Below, piece by piece: positions 47,765 to 58,971 of a stretch of 64,000 nt of DNA. Numbering within the stretch: position 1 is the stretch's first letter; every line of letters starts with the position of its first letter. The position numbers and the translations under genes were made by a program. Below the pieces are notes generated by a model that saw only the letters and a program-made list of their open reading frames with translations, was not told where the DNA came from and did not search any database. Source of the stretch: Puccinia triticina (taxonomy: Eukaryota > Basidiomycota > Pucciniomycetes > Pucciniales > Pucciniaceae); assembly GCF_026914185.1 (NCBI RefSeq), contig NC_070572.1:682001-746000 (forward strand), in the 5' to 3' direction.

Positions 47765-47930
47765 TGGTACTGGAGGCTGTGAAGAAATCTGAGGGGTATG
47801 CGGTGATATGTGGATTAGAATGATTTTTTGGCCATTTGGCTGGGCAGCCTCAGGCCAAATGTCGGACATGAGGCACGAGTCCCTCCTGCTTGCGGGGGCG
47901 CGAGCACAGGTAGGGACTTGTGTTAAGTTC
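47765..47930 (+). repeat. Longer repeat copy ending in the dispersed hairpin
   Basis: Matches the organisation of 300-470: GGAGGCTGTGA, then TTTGGCTGGGCAGCCTCA, then CACGAGTCCCTCCTG...CAGGTAGGGACTTGTGTTAAGTTCG. The hairpin part is 47,873-47,930. Confidence 0.7.
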
Positions 47931-48169
47931 GAGCAAGTTAGGGTCTCCAGGACTCTTCGTTCGAGAGGCTTAATTAGCTACAACATAGCTGGAATGTCCG
48001 GGTTTTAGGCAACAGGTGCGCAAAAAAAAGAGTTTCTCTCTCTTAAGTAGCCAAATATCGTGCTGCACTGCTGAGCTCTCTGGGTGTGCATACCACCAGG
48101 CTCGCTGGAAAGAGTTTTGTAAGTACGTCATAACTCATATAGAGGTGCCCATCCGACAGCAACTTTTCA

Positions 48170-48815
48170 ATGGGGCGAGAAGCGATTGAAAGTCAAATCA
48201 TCCGGATGCGAGAATGCGGTGTAGATGGCGGCGTTATCGAAAGTATAATCACAACGACGACATGGAACCTCGAGAAGTGTGTGGACGCAAGTAGACCGAT
48301 CTCCGGATCCATCTCATATCGCTTACAACTTGATCGGGATGAGTTGCTGGAGGAAGAAAACGCTCAACTCAAGAATCGAGTGCGTGTTTAGCCTTCCCCT
48401 TTACCGCGATCATTCTAACGAAAAGGCTTCCAAAAAAAAGGAGATGTTTCAGCCGGATAAATTGTTCTTCACATGGACACAATTGCCGGGTTTTGAAATA
48501 GTCGAATCATTCCTATCGAGAAACTACGGCGAGCGATAGACAAACAAAATACGGGAGCGGAGCCGTTATCGGAATACCAATAACGGACAAGAAGAGCAAC
48601 AATCCGACGGACTGATGCCTGCTGAAGATTCGGATGCTGGCCTGGAAGACCTTGATAACAACGAGCTCGATTATAGTCGTGCTACTACTAACCCTGATCT
48701 ATCCAGTCGACTCGGCCAGATCGACCGCAGTTATCAATCATCCGATGGCGAGAATGATGTAGTCACTAGCTGCAAAATCCTTAGCCATCGATTTCAGTTG
48801 GCCATTGTTGGTTGA
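48170..48815 (+). CDS. Small two-exon protein of unknown function
   Basis: Exons 48,170-48,379 and 48,540-48,815 join in phase 0 to 161 residues. The intron has donor GTGCGT, a CTAAC branch-like site near 48,415 and acceptor ATAG. Residues 54-70 are strongly heptad-like (DRDELLEEENAQLKN) and run into a basic segment (KIRERSRYR), suggesting a short coiled coil with an adjacent nucleic-acid or protein contact. The C-terminal half is acidic and Ser/Asn-rich. No family recognised. The coding style differs from the surrounding repeats, and the good exon join argues for a real gene, but expression evidence is needed. Confidence 0.5.
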
Positions 48816-50078
48816 GACTAAATAACATCAAGGCTCAGGTTTTTCCTATTTACCCCTCCACTGCTTGCCCTCCTAAAATGAAGCATCTTCAGTTCTATTG
48901 GGGGCGCGTGGAAGCACAACATTCAAAGATAATTCGTAACTGTCCTGCGCCCATCTGACTTGGCTCTAACAACCCTGCTCTGAAGGAGTACAGTCCCAGC
49001 TTGTTAGGACACGGAGCCCCAAGTGAGACGAAAGGCTTACGTGACTGTTTGTCCCGAGACCACCTGAGCCCGAGCACATGTTGCCTCACTGTGAGGACGC
49101 CTCGCAGGTTGTCTGTCTCACAGAGAGGCATACATATTACCCCCAGACACCAAATTGGGCATGGCATCGCCACTGTGACACCCAAATGGCCATGCTGACC
49201 TGGTCTCCAATGGCGCCATCCAGGGTAGCCCACGCGAGGATGAGGAGTTGGCTACCGGCCTCACAGGCGTCGCCAAGCAGTCACCGCTGGCGATACATAT
49301 CTCCGATTACCTGGGGTACGGGTGTCTAGGATAATTGTGGCGCACCAGGGACCATGGTCGCTGGCGCCCTGCACCGTCGCCGTGGCACCTATGAACATTA
49401 CAAGAAAAATATCGCAGGAAATCCAATGGCTGTGACGCGTGTATGGGGAGTGGCTAACTTAACCAAGTCCACCTATGTTAGTGGAGAGGGGACGGCGTCC
49501 TGCAGGGCCAGAGAGCTTCCGAGGGTCCCTGCGGGACGGCTTCTCCCCTCCACTCCCTCCGGTCGGCGCAATGCAACAAATGTTTACCGCTCCGCCCAGG
49601 TAGGGTGGGGATTAGTGTTACATACATAGAACACTTCATCGCACAAGTGTTTACTACTACGCCCGGGGTGGGAGGAAATCAAGTAGCTAAGCGAGGGGGT
49701 GGCTGAAGCAGAAAGGATACCAGCTGTATTCGGCTGTGGCCGACAAGAATTTTTCGGCCAAGACGTTGAAAATGGTTGGAAACGGTTAGAAGTAGTTGGC
49801 ACCGCAAGCTTTTCCAAATTCCGGTCAAGCTGCAAAATACAAGTTGACCAGACCGCCAGTAGACTATAAATAAGATATGACTGGTCACTCCATCGCTCCC
49901 ACCCCACAACCTCAATCCTAAATCACAATCCTCGATCTCATCCTTGATCACAATCCTCAATCACATAAATAGCTTACAAATTGAACATTAGCCTGTGGCT
50001 TTAGACACCCATCCTTTGCTTATAGTTCTCCTGTCTGCATTACCGAAAACCCATCGATCCCCGTCCCTCGACCGCACA
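48816..50078. other. Intergenic, upstream of the second secreted protein
   Basis: No gene seen. A strong GC-rich hairpin lies at about 49,480-49,558 (GTGGAGAGGGGACGGCGTCC against GGACGGCTTCTCCCCTCCAC). Confidence 0.45.
49480..49558. repeat. GC-rich imperfect hairpin
   Basis: Arms of about 27 bp: GTGGAGAGGGGACGGCG...CCTGCAGGG and CCCTGCGGGACGGC...CTCCCCTCCAC, with a loop of about 25 bases. Confidence 0.65.
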
Positions 50079-50763
50079 ATGCACTTTTTAGCATCATCAG
50101 TCATAGTTATCACCATCGCCCTGGTTTGCCAGCTCTCAGAAGCGGCGGCACCTCCCAATGATAAGCTCACCAAAGTTGTATTCAGTTGTACTCCACCGGC
50201 AAAAGCCACGGACCCGAAACATCTCTTGGCAGCATGCGGAAAGGCTATCGAAAATTCAAACCCCAAAAAATTTTCCTGTAAGTATTGGATTCCTCTTTGA
50301 AACCGTCTATGAGCATGGACAGTGGATTGTTTACTCATTCTTGGTTCGTGGAATTGCGTGGATTGGATCTGGGGAAAACAGTTGTTGCCGCAAACAAGGT
50401 CCAAAATTCGGATTTCGACTACAACTGCATCGAAACCGACATGAAAAATAACTACTGCTGCCTGGCAGAAACGTTTAAATTCGATGGCGTAAGTACATCT
50501 TTTCGTGAAATCTTTCGAAATGTTCACGGCGGCTTGCCTAATCACGAATCAACTCTTTCCTGTCCGCGCGACTTTGTATACCTTGAAATCCTACAGATTG
50601 TAAGCATCAGTCTTGAAATTGCTTTGATGACTTGGGTCCTTGTTCCAAACTGATTGATTTTTCCTCACCATTTCTGATGACATATTTTTGTTGTACATAG
50701 AAAGCAGTGGACGCCGAGCCCAAGCTTGTGTCTAGCAACTGCATCGTTGTACCTGGAAAATAA
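50079..50763 (+). CDS. Small cysteine-containing secreted protein (candidate effector)
   Basis: Exons 50,079-50,277, 50,382-50,488 and 50,701-50,763 give 122 residues with correct phases and GTAAGT donors. Residues 1-23 are a signal peptide (hydrophobic core SSVIVITIALVC, cleavage near SEA-AAP). The mature protein of about 100 residues has six cysteines, including a CC pair (FSC, AACGK, YNCIE, YCCLAE, SNCIVV), a spacing reminiscent of small disulfide-rich fungal secreted proteins. It does not have the eight-cysteine hydrophobin pattern. The second intron is long (212 bp) and could hide another exon. An effector role is inferred from size, secretion and genomic setting only. Confidence 0.7.
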
Positions 50764-51019
50764 AGCCAACGCCTCTTGTCCACGCCGCTCTCATTTTTTC
50801 TTTTCTTTCATTTGTTATGTGATTACTTGGACAATAACACAAGGCGCCTTTGTATATCATGTTGCCAACAATCAATCTCATGTATCTTGCCTCCCACTTC
50901 ATAAGTTCATCCTTTGGATGCAGCCATTTCGTGCCCAAGAGAGACTTCCTGAAGTTTGGTCACCTCCAGGCTCCACCCTCATTGAGAGGCCTAGCCCTAC
51001 AGAGGAAGTGCACCTCAGG

Positions 51020-51210
51020 ATGGTAATCGGGCGGGCCAACCCGAAGCCGACCCGAGACCCGACGGGTCGCGGGTCGGGTTCGGACACATTTTGGAAGAAA
51101 ATTGACTGACCCGCACCCGACCCGACCCGGCTGGTAAATTTCTCGGGCCGGGTTTGGGAAGCCTTTTCCTTTTTCGGGTCGACCCAAAAGCCCGACTTTG
51201 ACCCGAGTCC
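51020..51210. repeat. Left subterminal GACCCG repeats of the hAT element
   Basis: Many copies of GACCCG/CGGGTC in both orientations; the right-end equivalent is 54,610-54,775 with CCAACCC/GGGTTTGGG. Confidence 0.75.
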
Positions 51211-51262
51211 CCGACTATGACCAGGGGATATTGACTTCTGATGGTCTCTCTGAGCTTTTTCC

Positions 51263-51350
51263 GAACTTAGCACAAGTCCCTCGCCTGCCGGGGGGCGCGG
51301 CGCGAAGCGCCTCGCACGAAGTGCAACCTCCCGTCAGGCAGGGACTTGCA
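51263..51350. repeat. Dispersed hairpin, inverted orientation
   Basis: GAACTTAGCACAAGTCCCTCGCCTG...CAGGCAGGGACTTG. AACTTAGCACAAGTCC is close to the complement of GGACTTGTGTTAAGTT, so here the conserved edge is on the left. Confidence 0.7.
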
Positions 51351-51706
51351 TGGAATCCCTGATTCCTGGCGTGAGAGCCCCGCGTACAGCTCTTAGTTTT
51401 TGCAGGTGTCCAACTTTGTGCCCCCAAAAACCCCACTTCCCAAAAGAAATGAGTCCCGCCCCGGATATCAAAGAAAGGCCTGCTTCTCCTCTTTAATTTG
51501 GCGGCAGTCACAGGCTGATAGCACTTGGTTCATGGCCTGGAGAGCAGTTTGAAAAGGGCCTCTTTTTGAGACGCATTCCTGCTGATGTAAGCAAGAATGT
51601 GTTGAGTTGTCTGTTAGTCTGCTACCATGATGTATCACCACAGTATGGAGGGCTGTCAGATCGACCCATGAGCACTACCAACCAACCACCCAGCTGGCAG
51701 CCACAA

Positions 51707-51792
51707 GCATCTGTAGCCTAGTTGGTAAAGGCAGCACTCTAGTATGTGTCTCAGCATAGCTGAGGTCGTGAGTTCGACTCTCACCAGACACA
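51707..51792 (+). tRNA. tRNA-like sequence with long variable arm, probably not functional
   Basis: An 86-nt tRNA-like fold. The D arm is GCCT...AGGC with box A-like TAGCCTAGTTGG. The extra arm is a perfect 6-bp stem, CTCAGC-ATA-GCTGAG. The T arm is GTGAG-TTCGACT-CTCAC (box B GTTCGACTC), and the 3' acceptor strand is CAGACAC plus A. The long extra arm points to a Ser/Leu-type (class II) tRNA. The acceptor stem pairs at only 5 of 7 positions and no clean 5-bp anticodon stem forms, so this is more likely a decayed tRNA or a tRNA-derived (SINE) head. It lies inside the hAT element. Confidence 0.45.
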
Positions 51793-52130
51793 TCTTCATT
51801 TTACAGTCTCTACAGAATGCAGTATTCAACTGCCTTTCAATAGATTGAAACAGATTTTGATACAAAGCCACATGTATTTACAAAAAAATGTTCTCTCAAT
51901 ATGGTCCGCTTTTCTCGGTGTTTGAAAACTTCAAACACAAGGATCAAGCCTTATATTGGCAGCTACAAGGCCTAAATTGTATCAGAAGAAGTGCACTCTT
52001 GAGCACTTCTTAAGTCCTGAGGGGCAGCCTCAGCGGGCTGACGGTTGAGTTACAAAAACGGAAAAAGTGAAAAAAAGCCTGATACAGGCTGATATTCCTG
52101 GGGTCTCAGGCCAGATACAGGTTTTTGCAG

Positions 52131-52196
52131 CTAAGCCTCTCTGTGAGACAGAGACCCTGCGGGGCTGCCTCACTGGGAGGCTTTGTTAAGCTCAAG
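52131..52196 (+). repeat. Dispersed hairpin, GAGGCTTTGTTAAG variant
   Basis: AAGCCTCTCTGTGAGAC...CACTGGGAGGCTTTGTTAAGCTCAAG. The right-hand edge TTGTTAAGCT is shared with other members although the stem sequence differs. Confidence 0.65.
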
Positions 52197-52235
52197 ATTT
52201 TTCCGGCTTCCACATCTCCTAGGACCCACACCCCA

Positions 52236-54485
52236 ATGGCAAGATTCACCAGAGCAACGAAATGTATACGATCACCGGCTGTGGAACCTTCCGCTTCCTC
52301 CCAGGGTCCAACTCCAACCCAAGCGTCTAGCACTGAAACCAAAGATTTGGCCACCCCAACTCCTAATGTCTCACAACAGAAACTCGCCAACCAAAGCAGA
52401 ACGGCCACCAGTAACGAAGACACAGCTCCAGAGAAGAAGAAACAAAAGACTACCAGCGATGTTTGGACTCACTTCAATAAGGAAGTTAACGGTCAGTATA
52501 GTCTTGCCATGTATGACAACTTCATCCTGTTTCAAAGCTAACATTAATTGATCTTTTCCAGGGCCCGACGTCCATGCAGTGTGCAAGGCATGTAAGCTCA
52601 AGATGGAAGGGAAAAGTTCCAATGGAACCAATCACCTCTGGCGCAACCTTGAGCGATGTAGCTCCCACATCAGCAAGCACAAGCAATTGCTACTGAAGTT
52701 TGGTGATAGTACGTCAGCCTCGACTTGGAATTTCTCTCAAGAAATTTCCTGCAACTTATTGATCAAGATGATTGTTGTACACAAGCAACCCTTCAACTTG
52801 GTTGATAATCCGATTTTCTGAGCGTTCATAGCCTCTTTACAGCCACGGTTTAATTTCTTCTCCCGCGGTACCGTGAAGACTGACGTAATGAAGATGTATA
52901 CATCAATGAAGACAAAGCTCCTGGCTGAAGTGGAAAAAACTGATTGAGTTGCCTTAACCACCAACCTATGGAATTTCTCTAACCAGTCCTTGTTCATGGT
53001 AGTCTCCTGTCATTTCACCTCGGACGACTGGAACCTCAACAAGCGCTTGATATCTTTCAAAGAAATTACTTCTCCCCACACCGGCTTAGCTATTTCTGAT
53101 CAGCTCATCTCAACTGTTGTCGAATGGAAACTGATTGATAAGGTGGCCTTTATCACTTTTGACAATGCCGCCGCAAACAACACGGCTGTAGATTGACTCT
53201 TATCAATTCTTCAGGATTGCAGCCAATCTCCCCCAGCCTTGGATGGAAAGTATTTCCATGTTTTTTGTTGCGCACACATTATCAATCTAGTTGTGAAGGA
53301 TGGACTTCAGAACATCTCAAAGGCAATTACTAAGATACAAGACAGGGTTTGTTACACCAAGAGCACACCATCCCGCAAGCAACTATTCCAGGAGGCAATC
53401 AATGTAGTTCAGATGAAAAAGCGAGCTCTCCCATCTGTCAACGTTCCAACCCGCTGGAACTTGACTTATGAAATGCTCCAATCAGCTCTACCCTATCAAA
53501 AAGCATTTGAAACCTTATCAATGCAAGATTCCAACTTCTCTTATTGCCCCCGTCCAAACGAGTGGGCAGAAATATCGGTGATGTGTGACTTTCTGTCAAT
53601 ATTCAAGACAGGTATGTATTTCCCTTTTCATTTCTAAGTGTATCTCATGTCACTAAGTCAATGATTCCTTTTTTGCGACCATTAGCCATGTTAAAGCTTG
53701 GGATGACCCATTATCCAACTGCGCACATTGTATTCAAGTACATGAAAAAGATCAAACAACATCTCAAGGACGCTGTTGAAAATAGCCCCACCCACATCAG
53801 CAAGCTAGTCCAGCCAATGCAATCAAAATACAACAAATATTAGTCAAAACTCAAGGAATTGGCCGCTGTCTCCATTGTATTCAACCCTTGGTGCAAGTTG
53901 GAGCTAATTGAGTTTCTTCTCTCCAACGAAGTGGGATCGATCGAAGCAAAACACGGTGTAGATGAAATCAAAAAAAATCTCTATGCTTGGTTCAACGAGC
54001 TTGTTGAATCCAAGGAAACTCACAATCAGTCCACTAATGCTACTTGTGAACCTGATCCACCAAAGAACAACACTCAAACTAGCGCTGAAGACAAGGAGTG
54101 GGAGCGCTATAAGAAGTATCTTGCTTCTAAGAAAACCATCAACACTTCATCCTTGACAGCCAAGCTCAACCTTTACCTTCAGGAACCACCAGTTGGAATT
54201 GACTCACCAAAATTTGCAATCCTCACCTGGTGGTCCGACAACGCTGCCCGATTTCCTCTCCTTGCCACACTTGCCAAAGAAATTTTGATGGCTCCAATGA
54301 CGTCTATTGCATTGGAATCAGCGTTCTCAACTGGCGGCTGAGTACTCAGCGACTATTGAAGCAGGTTAAAACCAAACACTCTTGAAGCTCTTGTCACTGG
54401 GCAAGACTGGATCAAAAGCAAGGAGGGCCTCTATGCCTTTGACATCATCAAAGAAAATGAAGATGAGGTGGAGGTACTCAAATAA
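52236..54485 (+). pseudogene. hAT transposase with BED zinc finger, broken
   Basis: Starts ATG at 52,236 with an S/T/P-rich N-terminus. It then has a BED zinc finger spanning an intron (52,492-52,561): VWTHFNKEVNG, VCKACKLKM, and the NHLWRNLERCSSH His pair. Catalytic-region motifs follow: FITFDNAAANN, FCCAHIINLVVKDGL, PTRWNLTYEML. The C-terminal dimerisation domain is LTWWSDNAARFPLLATLAKEIL and SIALESAFSTGG. Frames are interrupted by in-frame stops after NNTAVD, after KYNKY and directly after STGG, and by at least one frame change. It is a degraded transposase of an otherwise complete element. Confidence 0.88.
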
Positions 54486-54789
54486 AATTCTTTCTTCTCA
54501 TCATCCCCCCTTTCCTTGTATATGCACATGCTATCATACAGTTTGTGTATGGTAGAATACAATTAAAATATTGAAATTAGTCAAAATGGTGGCCATCGGC
54601 GCAAAAAGCCTTGGGCTGGCCCGGACCCAAGGCAACCCGACCCAAACCCAACACACCCCTAGTCAGGTTTGGGTTCGGACAGCCTATTTACAAATTTGCC
54701 CCAACCCAACCCGACCCAAGTAAAGCTTGGGTCGGGTTTGGGCACATTTTTACGGCCCAAACCCAACCCGTTTACATCCTGAAGTGCAC

Positions 54790-55365
54790 CACAGCTTGCT
54801 TTTGAGAAAACCACTGAGAACTAATGGTGGTAAAAGCTCCATTGGCGCAAGATCCATGAATCCTGTAGTTTCCTGTAGTCTGATGATGTCTTATTGCAAA
54901 CCCTTTAATAAATCAGTATACTAACATAAAAAGAAAGTGTCAATGAAAACAAAGACATCATATAAAAGAGTGAACTGTAAGATTCACATAGGTTGAGATT
55001 GTCAATATTTTAAAAGACTAATTTGAGAACCGCGATGTGATTGAGATAGATAAATAAGAAAAAGAACATCATAAAAAATTAAGAATTAAGACGTGGAAAT
55101 AAATAGAACATAGAACTATAAGAAACCAAGTAACTATGCTCCTCTCCCTGGGGCCTGAGCAAGTACACCCTTTTTGATAGAATGTACAATGTGATAGAAA
55201 CTGAGCAACAACCCAAAACGCCTTAGATGAGTGAGGCTTTTGAAAAGATTGGAAAGGGGAGTTGCCAGTTTGGTGACTTATATGGGCAAGTGTTATGGAA
55301 TGTCTAATGGGTAATAGTGTAGGCGGAAATGCTCACACGGCCGCTTTCATCATGCATTTGGTGCA
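54790..55365. other. AT-rich spacer, no gene seen
   Basis: No coding motif and no obvious repeat borders. Confidence 0.4.
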
Positions 55366-55980
55366 TAAGAGCATCTCCACCCGGGGAGGTCAACCGGGTT
55401 GCTATCCCGCGTTTACCAACCCAAACCCAAAAAACACCACCCACCCAGGGTGGCAAATCAGTTTCTATTTTGCCTCTGGAGGTAAAAATCAACATTGGGT
55501 TGCTACATCTGGCAACCCGCTAGCAACTCAATAGCAACTCATCCTGGCTCATCCCCCCCACCAAACTCACCAACCCAAATAATACAACAAGCCTAGAACA
55601 GCTACAACCCGCCATCAAAACAGTCATTGAGAGCAATTCAAGCTATCAATGACTTGCTGTCCGGTCATCAAGAGCATCAAAAGCTATTGATGACCGGTTA
55701 CACATACCAACCATCTAGAACATTGATGACCAGCTATACCAGTCATCAAGAACATCAATGATCATCTATACTGGTCATTGAGAGCTATCTCAATGAATGG
55801 CTCACCGTTCATTGAGACGGTCATCAACAGCTCTCTTGATGACTGGAGCTCTCAATGACTGGCTACCCCGGTCATCAAGAGCTCTCTTGATGACTGGCTA
55901 CCCCGTTGATTGAGAGCTCCCTTGATGATTGGCTATACCGGTCATCAAGAGCTCTCTCAATGATTGGCTATACCGGTGTG
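55366..55980. mobile_element. One-ended GAGCATC-family element
   Basis: TAA then GAGCATCTCCACCCGGG at 55,369 matches the left end of the elements at 21,352 and 57,866. The interior carries repeated CGGTCATCAAGAG / GATGACTGG units (about 55,650-55,980), as in those elements. No complementary GATGCTC end is found downstream, so the right end is lost or diverged. Confidence 0.6.
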
Positions 55981-56535
55981 GTATGCCAGTCCTGAATGCT
56001 CAAGACCATCTCAACAACAAGATACACACCAATCACACAAATATCACAAGTCTAGGACCCCTCAAACATGACTCAAGCCCCATATAGGACAAAACACCAA
56101 AATCCCCCTTAAGGGTAAAATAATTTCTGCCCCCCTCCTCTCTTCTTCCCAAGTCCTTGTTTCCCTCTGATATCTCTAATTCTCTTAGCTGTTTCAATGT
56201 CCCCCTTTGGTAAACTGTGAAACTCAAGGCATATTTTCCATTCCCCTGATTTGCTCATTTCCTATGACTCTTTTGGGGGTAGCTGAAACCATTGGCATTA
56301 CCTAGTTTGGCTTGTTCCTGTTTTCATCATGAGTTTCATTTTTTTTTTCTTTTCCTTCCATCACTTGCCAGAATTTTCTATGGCTCTGACTTTCCCTTGA
56401 TTGAACATTTCCACTGTTTCATCTTTCCTCACAACCACAACTCAGCCCCTCCCACACTTTGTATATAGTCTGTCACTATTTGACCAGCTGGTTGTTCCCT
56501 ATCAGATTGCCAAGATTACATCCCTGGTCAAGAAA
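55981..56535. other. Intergenic, no gene seen
   Basis: T-rich with no coding motif. It may include the 5' LTR of the Gypsy element, which cannot be delimited without its partner. Confidence 0.35.
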
Positions 56536-57306
56536 TAAAGATACGGACTTACTTTGCGCACTGCAAAAAGCTCTTTGCGCACTGTGCAGTGCGCGCAGTC
56601 CCAAAACACTTTGCACACTGCGGGTGAAGGAGACAATTTTTTCAAGATTTTTTTTGAATCAATAGACATGACTTTGATTGTCATCTCTGAATTTGTTTGG
56701 GAGTTTTTTGAAGCATCCTTTTATGCAGAAAAACCCTATTAACAAGAAAAACAAGTATAGTCAATTGGGGACTTGGAATTCATGTTCCCACATGCTAAAA
56801 ATTCCAAATAATTTATTGAATCATGATTCATATATATTTGATTGTTTCAGAACTTTTTGGCCACTTTGTGCAAGAACAAGTCTTTGAAGAATTACAAAAT
56901 TTCACATCAAAACTTGCAATGTGCCCAGGTACGTGATGCAATTGTCCAATTTTTCAACACCTTATTCTTGCACAAAGGGGCCAAAAATTTCTGAAACAAT
57001 CAAATATATATAAATCATGATTCAATACATTATTTGGAATTTTTAGCATGCAGGAACATGAATTTCAAGTCCCCAATGGACTATACTTGTTTTTCTTCTT
57101 AATAGGGTTTTTCTGCATACAAGGATGCTTCAAAAAACTCCCAAAAAATTCAGAGATGACAATCAAGTCCTGTCTATTGATTCGTCAAAAGAAATCTTGA
57201 AAAAATTGTCTCCTTCACCCGCAGTGTGCGAAGTGTTTTGGGACTGCGCGCACTGCACAGTGCGCAAAGAGCTTTTTGCAGTGCACAAAGTAAGTCCGTA
57301 AAGATA
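56536..57306. mobile_element. 755-bp foldback MITE with 8-bp target duplication
   Basis: TAAAGATA is duplicated at 56,536-56,543 and 57,299-57,306. The element (56,544-57,298) is an almost complete inverted repeat beginning CGGACTTACTTTGCGCAC; arms of about 350 bp meet near 56,920. It contains GTGCAGTGCGCGCAGTCCC and AATCATGATTC segments in mirrored order. No coding. The 8-bp duplication suggests hAT-type mobilisation. Confidence 0.9.
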
Positions 57307-57503
57307 ACTCAGAATTATTCAGAATCCTAGTATTGTCAGAAATCCCCTTGAAAACTTAAATCCTAAAACTTCATTAGCCACATCAAATCTTTAAGAGTCC
57401 ATACTCTTATCTTGTCCTCTAAACTCTCCCAGTCTTGAGAGGCAGCTCCTTCAAAGCAACCATCCCTCTCACAGCTATATTCCCCAAAGAGTATTGCAAC
57501 AAG

Positions 57504-57522
57504 TGGTGTCCCAAAATTGGCC
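57504..57522 (+). other. Possible primer-binding site of the Gypsy element
   Basis: GCAACAAGTGGTGTCCCAAAATTGG near 57,496-57,520 looks like an LTR end (CA) followed by TGGTGTCCC. The 3' LTR is outside the window, so this cannot be confirmed. Confidence 0.3.
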
Positions 57523-58177
57523 TGAAGATCTTTAGTTTTCATTCCTTACTTCTATTTTCCTAGTCTAATATAGTTACAGGATTAGCTAATGAATTCATAG
57601 AAACTATACTTAACAAAATACAGACCTTAATACTTTAAATATATACTTTTAACACCTTATAAAACTACCTCTTTCAAAAAAATACCTTCATCAAATTCTT
57701 CAGAACAATCGTTTAGGCTATCTACTTTTAACAACCATATCATCAGCTTACAGAACAACTCCCCACCTCCTTCTCTTAACAACCAACCCTTAAATATGGC
57801 CAGACACTTCAGATCCAATTCCCATTCCTAATTCATCCCTAAAGCTGTTCTGGAACAGATGGTTAGAGCATCTCCAACGGTCCGGGGGGCAGTTGGCCTG
57901 TGTTCCCCAGCCCGCGAGCACATGTCACAGCAGTCGCGGCTCAGCTCCAATTACGGACTGGCAGTTCAACCCGCAATCCAACAGGCAGATCACTCCTCCA
58001 GCACCACCCCTTGTTCTGGTCATCAATAGGAGTATAACATACCATTGGGATGCATGTACATCAATGGCCAGAACGTTCTGGTCACCGGGACGCATGTATC
58101 TTGATGACCAGAACGTTCTGGTCATTGGATCTTGATGACCGGAGCAAACAAAGGAAATACTCCTCTCAATGACCCAA

Positions 58178-58971
58178 CACTACAACCTGTACCTCATATC
58201 CCATATGGGATATCTGGTAAAAACACCAGGATATTTGATAAAAAAACAGAATATTTGGTATCATCATTTTTTCCCTTTGTCTGTGGCAACAATGTGTCAC
58301 AGGCAATTTACAACATGTCACATACGAGTCACAACATGTCACAGACAGGTCACACCATGTCACAGACAAGTCACAACATGTCACAGACAGGTCACACCAT
58401 GTCACAGACAAGTCACACCATGTCACAGACAAGTCACACCATGTCACACACAAGTCACAACATGTGACAGACTTGTCACAACATGTGACAGACTTGTCAC
58501 AAACATTTCACAGCATGTCACATACATTTCACAGCATGTCACAGACATTTCACAAGGTGCTACACACAGAAGCCTCTTGAGCATCTTGTGAAATGTCTGT
58601 GACATACTGTGAAATGTCTGTGACGTACTGTGAAATGTCTGTGACGTACTGTGAAATGTCTGTGACATACTGTGAAATGTCTGTGAGATGCATGAAATGT
58701 CTTAGACATGCTGTGAAATGTCTTAGCCATGCTGTGAAATGTCTGTGACATGTTGTGAAATGTTTGTGACATGTTGTGAAATGTTTGTGACATGTTGTGA
58801 CTTGTCTGTAACATGTCGTGACTTGTCTGTGACATGTTGTGACTTGTCTGTGACATGTTGTTGCCACAGACAAAGGAAAAAATACTGATACCAAATATCC
58901 TGTTTTTTTACCAAATATCCTGGTGTTTTTACCAGATAACCCACATGGGATATGAGGTACAGGTTGTAGTG
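58178..58971. mobile_element. Nested self-complementary element
   Basis: Ends CACTACAACCTGTACCTC and complement GAGGTACAGGTTGTAGTG. The outer arms (about 110 bp: CATATGGGATATCTGGT, CACCAGGATATTTG) are followed by mirrored arrays of 21-bp units. No protein is credible; the open frames read only the repeat. Confidence 0.82.
58313..58868. repeat. Mirrored 21-bp minisatellite
   Basis: About eleven units of CATGTCACAGACAAGTCACAA type up to 58,552, a 40-bp centre, then about thirteen units of the complement (CTGTGACATGTTGTGA...) to 58,868. Units vary at a few positions only, so the two arrays can pair over about 240 bp. Confidence 0.9.

Larger units (their letters stand above)
51006..54789 (+). 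mobile_element. hAT DNA transposon with 8-bp target duplication
   Basis: AAGTGCAC is duplicated at 51,006-51,013 and 54,782-54,789. The ends are CTCAGGATGGTAATCGGGC and, inverted, CAGGATGTAAACGGG, which is the hAT consensus type of terminus. Subterminal regions at both ends are packed with GACCCG/CGGGTC and GGGTTTGGG/CCCAAACCC repeats. It encodes a BED-finger transposase, now broken. 3.77 kb in total. Two dispersed hairpins (51,263 and 52,131) and a tRNA-like sequence lie inside. Confidence 0.9.

Noticed and set aside
58313..58868. Regularly spaced 21-bp repeats resembling a CRISPR array
   Set aside because: Units are contiguous with no spacers, they reverse orientation in the middle, and the window is eukaryotic.
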